Origin: Nitrosospira multiformis
Lineage (GTDB): Bacteria; Pseudomonadota; Gammaproteobacteria; Burkholderiales; Nitrosomonadaceae
Direction: 5' to 3'
Assembly (NCBI RefSeq): GCF_003050865.1
Contig: NZ_QAOK01000025.1
Span: 1 to 44,527 of the forward strand
Length of the DNA: 44,527 bases
The position numbers and the translations under genes were made by a program. The notes under the pieces are model-generated. The model was given only the letters and a program-made list of their open reading frames with translations. It had not been told where the DNA came from and made no database searches. This document shows positions 24,818 to 33,061 of the stretch, in pieces (positions within the stretch are counted from its first letter, which is position 1; the number at the start of each line of letters is the position of its first letter).

Positions 24818-25017
24818 GTTATTAAATATTGAACATTCTGTCAATAAACTTGTTCTTGAGGGTGGTTTTAGTTTGAGTATTAGCCGAGCCGGCTCGACTG
24901 TCTCTTTACCTTTGCATTAGGACAGGCATGCAGGAGGGCCATGTCATGGCATGATTACATCCATTCGTTGTTTGAGTAATTCATACTCAACAGTCCTTTA
25001 CCTCGATAAAAACTAAA

Positions 25018-28000
25018 ATGTCCCAGGAAAGCATGCCGCGAGAGCTCGCACTTTTTTGCGATCGTACCCAAGAGCGTACCGCAATTGACCGATTTCTCTC
25101 GAACCTGCATCAGGGCAATGGTCACAATTATCCCTCGGTCCTGAGCTATTACGGTGTGGGTGGTGTCGGTAAAACCCGTCTGTACCAGAAATCTGTCATC
25201 GATTTTCGGGAACGGATGGAACAGGATATGTATAACCTGATGCCTCCCAAGATGGCCGAGGTGGATCTGGATAGCGACAGCGTCAGACTGGACTCACCCA
25301 TCGCACAAATCCTCGGGCGGGTCCGGATGGCACTCCACCGGGAGGGCATAAAAACCCCTGCATTCGATTATCTCTACCTTGCATGGTGGAACGAAGAAAA
25401 CCCTGGTCAGAGCATCGACTTGAGCCGCAGTACCGGAAGCGAAAAGATCGGCGTGTTTTTGGATGTCGTGGAACTCGCTTCAGGCTTGGCCTCATTATTC
25501 GGGATGGAACTACCGAAAATTGGCGTCGCGCCATCCCTCCACAAGCTCTATTCGCACATGCACGACTGGTTTGTGCACAGCCGGGTACGGCAACGCTTCG
25601 ATGGCATGCCGGAGAACTGGTCTCAAGCGGAGCGCATCGAGCGCATGCCCATCCTGCTGGCAAGCGACCTGCTCGATGCGATTGCCCATCAGCCGCAGAC
25701 CAGCATCTGTCTCATCATCGACGGTTTTGAACGGGTGCAGTCGAGGGAATTGCTGCCGGATGCGCAAAGGGCGCTCGCAAGGCTCGTCAGTGAAGTGCTG
25801 CGCTGCAAAGAAATCATTCCGTTATCAGAAAACAAACTGCTGCGTGCGCGCATCGGATTCATCATCCTGGGCCGGGAAAAACTACGCTGGCCGGAACTCT
25901 ATGCGAATGAGAGGGTGAGCCAGAATTGGCAGCAGGAGATTGATGCCCATGCTCAGTTGCTGGGACTGACAGAGGAGGATGCGCGCAGTTTCCTTATCGA
26001 TCTGGCGGCGCCTTGGGAGCGCGAGCACGGCCGGGAGAATGTGGCGCAGCTGATCGAGCGGCATACTGCGCAAATCCTTGAAGCGGCTTTGGAAAACAGT
26101 AAGGAAAGTAACCAAAGCTTCCTGCCCTACTACCTCGACCTAGCGGTAATGCTCATCCGCGATAATGCCCATGACTTTGAGCCGAATATGCTGGGCAAGT
26201 CTCCTTCGGACCTGGCTCTTCGATTCCTTCGTTACCTGAAAGGAGAACACCGGGAAGCACTACAGGCGCTGGCCCTGGCCCTTGAATTCGACCGGGAAAC
26301 CTTCGCGTACCTGATTGAGCGTGGATACATCAGGGGATACTTGGTTGCGCACTTTGCCGGGCTGGTCGGTGACAATTGGTCATTTGCCACGCCAGTTGGG
26401 AATCGCCCCGGCTTCCACAGCTTCCATCGGCATATGCAGGACAGCCTTGCCGCAAGCATGGTGATGAGAGAAGAGCGCGAGCGGGCGGCGGAGATCGTTG
26501 AGGCGCTGCTTGAACGGCAATTTGAGCGAGCGCGATTCCGAGTTCCCGCTGATTTCGGCCTGATGCAGGAAAGTGCTTATTCGGACGCGACGAACATGTT
26601 GTTCTTCCATCATTCAAAAAGGTTGCTGGAAACGGCAACAGCGGTTAGGTGGATGCTGCGCTTTCAATCATTATTTGATAGTAGACACGCAATGGTCTTA
26701 CGCCGGCGGGGCTTGGAATGGGCGGTTGAAGTTTCCCGACGTGACTTGGGCGACGAGCATCCGGACACGCTCATCTGTATAGGCCAGTTCGCCTTAACCT
26801 TATGGGCTCAGGGCAACCTTCCGGTCGCACGCGTCCTGCAGGAAAACGTACTGAAGGTACGGCAACGAGTGCTGGGCGAGGACCATGCGCAGACGCTCAC
26901 CGCGATGAACAATCTCGCCTTGACCTTGGCGGCGCAGGGCGACTACGCCGCAGCGCGTGTCCTGGAGGAGAAGGTGCTGGAAATACGCCGGCAGGTGCTG
27001 GGCGAGGAGCATCCAGATACGCTGACCTCAATGAATAATCTTGCCTGGACTTTGCGAGCGCAAGGTGACCTTCCCGCCGCGCTTACTCTGGAGGAGACGG
27101 TGCTGGAGATAAATCGAGAGGTGTTGGGGGAGGAACATCCCGATACGCTTACCTCGATGAACAATCTCGCCTTGACCTTATATGAGCAGGGCGACCTTTC
27201 CGCTGCGCGTGCCCTGCAGGAGAAAGTCTTCGAGATGCAAAGGTGGATATTGGGAGAAGGACATCCCGATATGCTCACCTCAATGGGCAACCTCGCCTCG
27301 ACTTTGTGGGCACAGGGCGATTATCTTGCCGCACGGGCCCTGGCAGAGAAGGCGCTGGAGATACGTCGGGGGGTGTTGGGGGAGGAACATCCCGATACGC
27401 TCACCTCGATGGGTAATCTGGCCGTGATCTTGGAGGCGCAAGGCGACCTTTCCGCCGCACGTACTCTAGAGAAGACGGTGCTGGAGATACGTCGGGGGGT
27501 GTTGGGGGAGGAACATCCCGATACGCTGACGTCTATGAACAATCTCGCCTCGACTTTGTGGAAACAGGGCGATTATCTTGCCGCCCGCGCTTTACAGGAA
27601 AAAGAACTAGAGATATGCCTGCGGGTGCGGGGCGAGGAACATCCTAAAACGCTCATCACGATGAACAACCTGGCTCAGACCGTGCGGGAGCAGGGTGATT
27701 ACGCTGCTGCGCGCGCCTTGCAGGAGACAGTATTGGAGATACGCCGCCAAGTGCTGGGTGAGGAGCATCCGGATACGCTGACGTCTATGAACAATCTCGC
27801 CTTGACCTTGCGAGCGCAGGGCGAGCTTGCCACAGCCCGAACGCTGCAGGAGACAGTATTGGAGATGAGCTCGCGAGTGCTGGGGGAGGAGCATCCAGAT
27901 ACGCTAAACTCGATGAGCAGTCTCGCCTTCACCTTGTTTATGCAAGGCGACCCCCTCTCTGCGCACGCCCTGGAGAAAAAGGTGCTGGAGATAAGCCGCC

Positions 28001-28077
28001 GAGTACTGGGTGAGGAGCATCCGGATACCCTTATCTCCAGGGATATTCTTGCGATGCTCCTACCGGAGCAGAGCTAG
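25018..28077 (+). CDS. STAND-type NTPase with C-terminal TPR array
   Basis: 1019 residues. After an N-terminal segment (ALFCDRTQERTAIDRFLSNL) comes a P-loop GVGGVGKT (46-53), a Walker B-like strand ICLIIDGFERVQ (Asp235) and a downstream region ending near 570, the build of a STAND/NACHT-like signalling ATPase. Residues about 573-1019 are ten 42-residue TPR units (kinesin light chain type; core GEEHPDTLTSMNNLA---L--QGD---AR-L-E-VLEIRR) plus a partial eleventh. No separate effector domain is apparent at either end. STAND-TPR proteins act as ligand-triggered oligomerising switches, often in antiphage defence. It is divergent from the AbiE-like operon. No ribosome site precedes ATG 25018. Confidence 0.85.
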   Translation: MSQESMPRELALFCDRTQERTAIDRFLSNLHQGNGHNYPSVLSYYGVGGVGKTRLYQKSVIDFRERMEQDMYNLMPPKMAEVDLDSDSVRLDSPIAQILGRVRMALHREGIKTPAFDYLYLAWWNEENPGQSIDLSRSTGSEKIGVFLDVVELASGLASLFGMELPKIGVAPSLHKLYSHMHDWFVHSRVRQRFDGMPENWSQAERIERMPILLASDLLDAIAHQPQTSICLIIDGFERVQSRELLPDAQRALARLVSEVLRCKEIIPLSENKLLRARIGFIILGREKLRWPELYANERVSQNWQQEIDAHAQLLGLTEEDARSFLIDLAAPWEREHGRENVAQLIERHTAQILEAALENSKESNQSFLPYYLDLAVMLIRDNAHDFEPNMLGKSPSDLALRFLRYLKGEHREALQALALALEFDRETFAYLIERGYIRGYLVAHFAGLVGDNWSFATPVGNRPGFHSFHRHMQDSLAASMVMREERERAAEIVEALLERQFERARFRVPADFGLMQESAYSDATNMLFFHHSKRLLETATAVRWMLRFQSLFDSRHAMVLRRRGLEWAVEVSRRDLGDEHPDTLICIGQFALTLWAQGNLPVARVLQENVLKVRQRVLGEDHAQTLTAMNNLALTLAAQGDYAAARVLEEKVLEIRRQVLGEEHPDTLTSMNNLAWTLRAQGDLPAALTLEETVLEINREVLGEEHPDTLTSMNNLALTLYEQGDLSAARALQEKVFEMQRWILGEGHPDMLTSMGNLASTLWAQGDYLAARALAEKALEIRRGVLGEEHPDTLTSMGNLAVILEAQGDLSAARTLEKTVLEIRRGVLGEEHPDTLTSMNNLASTLWKQGDYLAARALQEKELEICLRVRGEEHPKTLITMNNLAQTVREQGDYAAARALQETVLEIRRQVLGEEHPDTLTSMNNLALTLRAQGELATARTLQETVLEMSSRVLGEEHPDTLNSMSSLAFTLFMQGDPLSAHALEKKVLEISRRVLGEEHPDTLISRDILAMLLPEQS
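26736..28065 (+). repeat. Tandem 126-bp repeats encoding TPR units
   Basis: Ten full 126-bp units and a partial one. Units are diverged overall, but a 48-bp stretch at 27354-27401 is repeated without change at 27480-27527, showing recent duplication or gene conversion within the array. Confidence 0.85.
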
Positions 28078-28234
28078 TCAAATTAAATATCAGATTAGAG
28101 TACACCTCATCCTGACAAATCTGCCTGACACTTTTCCTGTCATTTTGTGTCAATCTAGAGTACGAAATTATATTGATTGACACTTACTCACGAAGGTCAA
28201 AGACTCTATCCTGACAATTATGTGAGGAGAGAGT

Positions 28235-28288
28235 ATGACCAGCCAAAGAATCGGATACATTCGCGTCAGCTCACTTTTGATGTGGTAA
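28235..28288 (+). pseudogene. N-terminal stub of a serine recombinase (resolvase)
   Basis: GGAGAG precedes ATG 28235, which encodes MTSQRIGYIRVSS, the invariant start of Tn3-type resolvases and invertases (x-G-Y-x-R-V-S, with the catalytic serine). Four codons later the frame ends (LLMW-stop) in unrelated DNA. The upstream 150 bp (28085-28234) is rich in TGTCA/TGACA words, as expected of a res site, and probably came with it. A transposon end was lost here. Confidence 0.7.
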
Positions 28289-28345
28289 CCGGTCCCAAGG
28301 GTTTACAGGCATCGAATATTAGACCCCAGTAAAAAGTCAGCAAAG

Positions 28346-28378
28346 CAAACGAAAATCCTGTTTTGGGATTTTCGTTTG
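28346..28378. terminator. Perfect 13-bp hairpin
   Basis: CAAACGAAAATCC (28346-28358) pairs exactly with GGATTTTCGTTTG (28366-28378) around a 7-base loop. No T-run follows; it could act as a bidirectional terminator or be a mobile-element scar. Confidence 0.45.
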
Positions 28379-28558
28379 AGAAATTGTAACGTTCCCCGCA
28401 GGTTGGCCTGCGCCGGATTCTCAGTCCCCAAACTTCCTACTATTTACAGTTATATTGCTACGGAACTCCGCTTGGAGTGAATGAGCCTTGGGGCGCCCTA
28501 GACAATGTCACCCGCTTTCTTTCGCCGTTAGTATTCTCACTGCCTCTGTGTGACTTGC

Positions 28559-28711
28559 ATCAGCATCCATGCTACTGGCTCTGGATTGTCCGCGCGCAGG
28601 TGTGCGATCCGTGCACCAAGAGTTGCGAGCAGTTGGGCGGCATGGAAGAATGCGCGGGCTGCCTGAGTGTGCCGAGAGTGCCACAGCATAGCAGGCACCA
28701 GCGCTCAATAG
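28559..28711 (+). pseudogene. Relic of a four-helix-bundle copper-binding (Csp-like) protein
   Basis: Pieces in successive frames read SMLLALDCPRA, then VCDPCTKSCEQLGGMEECAG-CL, then VCRECHSIAGTSAQ-stop (stop 28709). The C-x2-C-x3-C spacing and the closing CRxC helix match the C-terminal half of DUF326/copper storage proteins. At least two frameshifts separate the pieces, so no functional product is made. Confidence 0.55.
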
Positions 28712-28761
28712 GAGACACCAAATAATTACTTGCTAGAGATGAAAACCGCTTGTGGTTGTGG

Positions 28762-28866
28762 CTAAAACCACAGCCGCAGGCCGGCAACGAGACGTACCTG
28801 GCTGGAATCTTCGCCCTCTTTCCGCACAAAATGGATCCAGCGGACCCCATTCAATTGAACAGGCAT
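28762..28866 (-). pseudogene. C-terminal relic of an outer-membrane protein resembling CopB
   Basis: The minus strand encodes VQLNGVRWIHFVRKEGEDSS then QVRLVAGLRLWF-stop. A last beta-strand ending in Phe, preceded by R-x-E-GED, is the C-terminal pattern of copper resistance protein B outer-membrane barrels. Only the last 34 residues remain, and a deletion seems to join GVRW to FVRKEGED. It lies next to the Csp-like relic, pointing to a lost copper-resistance cluster. 28867-29045 shows only the upstream of the next gene. Confidence 0.5.
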
Positions 28867-29045
28867 AATGGCAGAACTCTTCAGCCAAATGAACGCCGCT
28901 GATTTTGTCTTCAACTGAGACACGCAGCATAAAAATACAAGCTGTTATGTATGAAACCGCACGGTAACAGGCTGAGATTGAATCCAGTATTACATCTCTC
29001 TAGCTAAAGCTCGGCCTCACCCTTGATAGGCCAGCATCCTTCGTT

Positions 29046-30050
29046 ATGAAATCGTCTGCTCATATTATTGGCGCCGGAGGTATCGGCATTGCTGCAACAG
29101 CCTGCCTTAGGCGTGCTGGATGGGACGTGACCATAATTGAGTCGAACCCCGAAAAGGTCGCCGCGGGTCGCCGCAACGAAATGACGCTGAATGGGCAACC
29201 CATTCACGGCACTCATTTTGTGCACTTTGACGACTGGATTCCGCCAAAAGAGGCAGCAGTGTTGTTATGCACAAAGACTTTCGATAATGCTCCGATCCTG
29301 CAACGCATCGCGAACACGCAAACATTGGTGCCAATCCAGAATGGCTACGACGAAACCCTCGAAAGGTCCCATCATCCCGCAGAAGCTATTGCTTCATTTG
29401 TTTCCGAGTGTCCCACTGACAGTCTCGACGCTCGCATTACTCGGGCCGGGTCTTTGCATATCGGCCCACGTCGCAAGGTAGGCAGCGGTGAAGGTGAGCG
29501 TGTCCATATGCTTGCCTCTGCCTTTGCTAAGGGCAAACTATTTCCGGTGGAACACGTTGCGGATATCCGCCCGTTCAAATCAACGAAACTGATGTACAAC
29601 TCGGCCATTTCACCCTTAGCAGCAAGCGCGGGCGTTGATAATGCCGAACTTCTCATTGATCCGTTTACCCAAAAACTGTTCTTCACTTTGCTGCGGGAAA
29701 ATTATTCGATCCTGCAGCATGCTGGTCTTACGCTGGAAAAGATCGGGCCATTTCATCCCGACACGGTCATGCGCATATTGCAAACCCCGTTCTTGCCGAA
29801 GCTCATGGGATTATTCTTCCGCCCTTCCTTGCGTGGAACATATTGCTCCATGAGTCCGGATATGGGAAGCGGCCAGACGGAGATCGATGCTTACAACGGG
29901 CATCTTGTTCGACTTGCAGGAGACTTTCCCTGTCCAATCAATAATGCGGTTATCAAGCTTGTCGATAGAATCTCTCGCGAGCGGCTTCCCAAGGCAAGAT
30001 CCCACCTTCACCACCTCGTGACGTCTCTGCCGGATAGTGTTTTGATATGA
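29046..30050 (+). CDS. Ketopantoate reductase (PanE/ApbA)-family oxidoreductase
   Basis: 334 residues. The N-terminal Rossmann fold starts with IIGAGGIG (G9, G11, G14), with the acidic end of strand 2 at IIESN. LCTKTFDN and QNGYDE are the conserved K-T/S and Q-N-G segments of the ketopantoate reductase fold; the C-terminal helical domain starts with FKSTKLMYNSAISPLAA, which carries the K-x2-K-L-x2-N catalytic region. By family it reduces a 2-oxo group with NADPH. True panE members are about 300 residues, so a paralogous substrate is possible. The last four bases overlap the start of the HpnA-like gene (ATGA), so they form an operon. Confidence 0.82.
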   Translation: MKSSAHIIGAGGIGIAATACLRRAGWDVTIIESNPEKVAAGRRNEMTLNGQPIHGTHFVHFDDWIPPKEAAVLLCTKTFDNAPILQRIANTQTLVPIQNGYDETLERSHHPAEAIASFVSECPTDSLDARITRAGSLHIGPRRKVGSGEGERVHMLASAFAKGKLFPVEHVADIRPFKSTKLMYNSAISPLAASAGVDNAELLIDPFTQKLFFTLLRENYSILQHAGLTLEKIGPFHPDTVMRILQTPFLPKLMGLFFRPSLRGTYCSMSPDMGSGQTEIDAYNGHLVRLAGDFPCPINNAVIKLVDRISRERLPKARSHLHHLVTSLPDSVLI

Positions 30051-31030
30051 ATTTGGTGACAGGTGGCGCCGGGTTTATCGGTTCACATCTGGTGCAGCAA
30101 TTACTCGCCGCCGGCGAAACCGTGCGGGTGCTTGAACATCCCAAAGCTGTGGTAAGTCATTTACCACTTGAATGTATTGAACTTGTCCAAGCAGATATTC
30201 GTGACTTAGATGCAATGCGTAACGCGGCGCGCGGCTGCGAGCGCGTCTATCACCTGGCTGCTGACCCAAATCTGTGGCGACGCAACCGCCGTGAGTTTGA
30301 CGAGATCAACCATGTTGGCACTCTTAACGTCATGCGTGCCGCGCTCGACAGCGGAGTCAGTAAAGCGCTGTATGTAAGCACTGAAAGTATTCTCACATCG
30401 GATCAATCCAATGGGGGAGCGGTTGAGTCTGCGCGCTTTCGCGAAGAGGATATGATCGGGCCTTACTGCTTGAGCAAATTCCGAGCGGAACAAGCCGTGT
30501 TCCAACTTGCCGAAACCGGCGCTCCGGTGATCGTATGCAGTCCCACATTACCTATTGGACCGGGCGATCGAAATCAAACGCCTCCAACTCGCCTTTCGGT
30601 TGCATTCTGTAGAGGAAAGATTCCTGCATATCTTGATTGTCAATTGAATCTGATTGATGTTCGCGACGTTGCTGACGGAATGATACGTGCGATGCAGCGG
30701 GGTCGGCCTTTCATTCGATATTTACTAGGTGGACACAACTTTCGTTTGATCGAGTGGCTTCAACTTCTCGGGAATATCGTGAATCGTCCAGCCCCACGAT
30801 GGACTATTCCCTATTCGGCAGCGTTAGCGACTGGTTGGTTCAGCGAGTTATGGGCTGATAATATTTCGCATCGCATGCCTATGGCAACTGTTACAGGTGT
30901 ACGCCTTACAAAACGTTTAATGCACTTCGATCCTTCACAAACCTTTGAGGAGCTGGGTTTGAAGCCTCGGCCGATAGAGGAATCAGCAAGGGATGCTGTC
31001 AGCTGGTATCGTCAGCAGCATTGGATCTGA
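30047..31030 (+). CDS. HpnA-like NAD-dependent sugar epimerase/dehydratase
   Basis: 327 residues. Extended SDR: VTGGAGFIGSHLVQ (G6-G12) binds NAD(P); the family Y-x3-K is PYCLSK within DMIGPYCLSKFRAE; SPTLPIGPGDRNQTPP and CRGKIPAYLDCQLNLIDVRD closely follow the pattern I know from hopanoid-associated sugar epimerases (HpnA). An HpnN-like transporter lies 5.5 kb downstream on the other strand, consistent with hopanoid metabolism. The start overlaps the stop of the reductase gene by 4 bp. The end runs directly into an AI-2E permease relic. Alternative: a general NAD-dependent epimerase for surface sugars. Confidence 0.78.
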   Translation: MNLVTGGAGFIGSHLVQQLLAAGETVRVLEHPKAVVSHLPLECIELVQADIRDLDAMRNAARGCERVYHLAADPNLWRRNRREFDEINHVGTLNVMRAALDSGVSKALYVSTESILTSDQSNGGAVESARFREEDMIGPYCLSKFRAEQAVFQLAETGAPVIVCSPTLPIGPGDRNQTPPTRLSVAFCRGKIPAYLDCQLNLIDVRDVADGMIRAMQRGRPFIRYLLGGHNFRLIEWLQLLGNIVNRPAPRWTIPYSAALATGWFSELWADNISHRMPMATVTGVRLTKRLMHFDPSQTFEELGLKPRPIEESARDAVSWYRQQHWI

Positions 31031-31179
31031 TACGAGGGACTTTGGGGGCCGGAGTGTTGCATTTTATTCCATACTTGGGAACTATGGTCGTTGCGCTCGC
31101 CAGTGGTGTTGCCGGGTTGCTGCAATTCGGATCACCTGCCCTATTGTCAAGGTGGTTTGCGATCGAGCCAGATGCTTAA
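31021..31179 (+). pseudogene. Fragment of an AI-2E/PerM-family permease
   Basis: The frame reads LIRGTLGAGVLHFIPYLGTM, then VVALASGVAGLLQFGSPALL and a non-homologous end. GTL-AGVLHFIPYLGT and ALLQFGS are the re-entrant loop/helix signature of AI-2E exporters. Both ends of the gene are missing. The segment 31141-31169 recurs at 39521-39549. Confidence 0.55.
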
Positions 31180-31295
31180 ACCTTTGGGTGAACTTTTGGG
31201 GCAATAATCAACCTTTACCCTCACTGATAAAACCTCAGTATTTAGCAATTCTGCGATACATCGCTATACCTGTAACATTTAACCACGGAGAGCAG

Positions 31296-31532
31296 ATGAA
31301 CGTTGATAATGCCGATTATAAAGGATACAGAATTGTGGCCAGCGCAGAGCAGGACGATACCGCTGGTCTTTGGAACGGCCGTTATAGGATTATTGATAAG
31401 GAGGGTATAGTCGTTTACGAAAGTTTCGCCATGCCTGTGGACGAAGAGAGCAAGGCGCTAGAGGCTGCCCATGCAGAGGCTAAAGCATGGATCGATAGCG
31501 ATACTGCTAAACTTTCCGGTTCGCCTGATTAA
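31296..31532 (+). CDS. Small hypothetical protein, paralogue of the gene at 3671
   Basis: 78 residues from ATG 31296; CGGAG four to five bases further up is the ribosome site, and the longer open frame from 30993 overlaps other genes without support. DYKGYRIVASAEQDDTAGLW, NGRYRIIDKEGIVVYESFAM and EAAHAEAKAWIDSDTAKLSG align along the full length with the 3671 protein at roughly 45 percent identity by eye. Soluble and acidic. Conservation between the copies indicates a real protein; function unknown. It has no operon partners. Confidence 0.68.
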   Translation: MNVDNADYKGYRIVASAEQDDTAGLWNGRYRIIDKEGIVVYESFAMPVDEESKALEAAHAEAKAWIDSDTAKLSGSPD

Positions 31533-31750
31533 GAAGGTCCTATCCAGGGCAAATTTTTTGAGCTTGGCATACGGGACAGTATGATCCTTAAGAGGCGCGG
31601 AACGTAAGCGATTAAGGATGCCGCGAAAGCTCCTTGAATAGGGTCGAATGGCGCCGGATTTATTAGTCTTAAGGGCAAGAATCTACTCTACACTGTCACC
31701 AGATTGTTCCGTACCCTAGCGAACACAACGAGACTTTCACCTTCCATCTA

Positions 31751-32809
31751 ATGAATTCCCCGGAGCTTCAGCAAAAAGCCTTCCTGCTCCTGCTAATTGT
31801 CATTTCCCTGGCATTCGGGTGGATATTGCTGCCTTTTTTCGGCGCAATATTCTGGAGCTCCGTTCTCGCCATAATATTTGTGCCATTTTATCGCTGGTTG
31901 CTAGAGCGCCTGGGCCAGCGGCAGAATCTTGCCGCGCTCACAACCTTATTGCTCTGCCTGATCATGGTGATTCTCCCGTTCACGCTCATCACCGCTTCAC
32001 TGTTGCAGGAGGGGGTAGTCTTTTATCAAAGAATTCGCTCTGGGGAGCTGAACTTTGGCGCGTATTTCGAACAAGTCATAAGCGCGCTGCCGCCCTGGAT
32101 GGTCAAATTTCTCGATAACGCCGGGTTGGCCAGGATTTCTGAGCTAAAGGACACGTTGTCAAACATCGCTTTGCAGGGAAGCCAACGCCTCGCGGAGGAG
32201 GCGCTCCAAATGGGCCAGAATACATTTGAGTTCGTTGTCAGTTTTGGCATCATGTTATATCTGCTGTTTTTCTTGCTTCGGGATGGGACCCTTTTGTCTG
32301 CGAAAATTAAACAGGCAATTCCGCTACGCCCGGAGCATAAGCGGAATTTATTCGGTAAATTCACCACCGTGGTTCGTGCCACCGTAAAGGGCAATATCGC
32401 CGTGGCCGCGATACAAGGCACGCTAGGGGGAGTGATATTTTCATTCTTGGGTATACAAGGAGCGCTGCTGTGGGGCTTTGTGATGGCTTTCTTATCTTTA
32501 TTGCCTGCTATTGGCGCTGCCCTGATCTGGGCACCGGTAGCGATCTATTTCCTGCTTACCGGGGCCATTTGGCAGGGAATAACTCTCATCGCCTTTGGTG
32601 TGCTTGTAATTGGAATGGTGGATAACGTTCTACGACCCATACTCGTCGGCCAGGATACCCGGATGCCCGATTATGTGGTACTTATCTCAACGCTCGGAGG
32701 TATGGTTCTTTTTGGCCTTAACGGTTTCGTCATCGGCCCCGTAATCGCAGCACTGTTCATTGCCGCTTGGGATCTCTTTTCTACAACACGGGAAATGCCC
32801 AACGATTAA
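31751..32809 (+). CDS. AI-2E family permease (PerM/YdiK-like)
   Basis: 352 residues with about eight hydrophobic segments: two at the N-terminus (FLLLLIVISLAFGWILLPFF, FWSSVLAIIFVPFYRWLL), a soluble insert (about 90-160), then VVSFGIMLYLLFFLLRDG and the C-terminal block. Signature pieces are VVRATVKGNIAVAAIQGTLG, LLWGFVMAFLSLLPAIGAAL and MVDNVLRPILVGQDTRMPDY, all diagnostic of the AI-2E exporter superfamily. Family members move small solutes or ions (some Na+/H+); no specific substrate can be assigned. Full length for the family. A 56-bp internal segment (32372-32427) is copied almost exactly at 39567-39622. Confidence 0.88.
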   Translation: MNSPELQQKAFLLLLIVISLAFGWILLPFFGAIFWSSVLAIIFVPFYRWLLERLGQRQNLAALTTLLLCLIMVILPFTLITASLLQEGVVFYQRIRSGELNFGAYFEQVISALPPWMVKFLDNAGLARISELKDTLSNIALQGSQRLAEEALQMGQNTFEFVVSFGIMLYLLFFLLRDGTLLSAKIKQAIPLRPEHKRNLFGKFTTVVRATVKGNIAVAAIQGTLGGVIFSFLGIQGALLWGFVMAFLSLLPAIGAALIWAPVAIYFLLTGAIWQGITLIAFGVLVIGMVDNVLRPILVGQDTRMPDYVVLISTLGGMVLFGLNGFVIGPVIAALFIAAWDLFSTTREMPND

Positions 32810-32828
32810 TGGCAAAATTATTCTAAAC

Positions 32829-32955
32829 CTACAACAGCGCGTGAGTGGTTAACGGCGGGCGGCGTAGGTCCTGCCGTACCAAGGGGTAGTAACGGCTGCA
32901 CATGTTGGGAAAAAGATGGTGCTGGACGTGAAGACCGTAGCAGGAGACGCGCTAC
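32829..32955 (-). pseudogene. C-terminal relic of a fatty acid desaturase
   Basis: The minus strand encodes CYGLHVQHHLFPNMCSRYYP then LVRQDLRRPPLTTHALL-stop. H-x2-H-H followed by LFP is the third histidine box of membrane acyl-lipid desaturases, which is always near the C-terminus. A stop lies just upstream of the fragment and no other boxes are seen. Confidence 0.6.
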
Positions 32956-33061
32956 CTGAAGATTCAAACTAATATTTTATTATTTCATAACAGGTGTCCA
33001 ATTTTTTAGCAGCAAGACATTGTCTGCTACGGTCCAGCTCTCTGTGCGGGTAGAGGGAAGG

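Noticed and set aside
26736-28065. Regular 126-bp repeats as a possible CRISPR or minisatellite array
   Set aside because: The repeats are in frame, encode TPR units, and have no spacer/repeat alternation.
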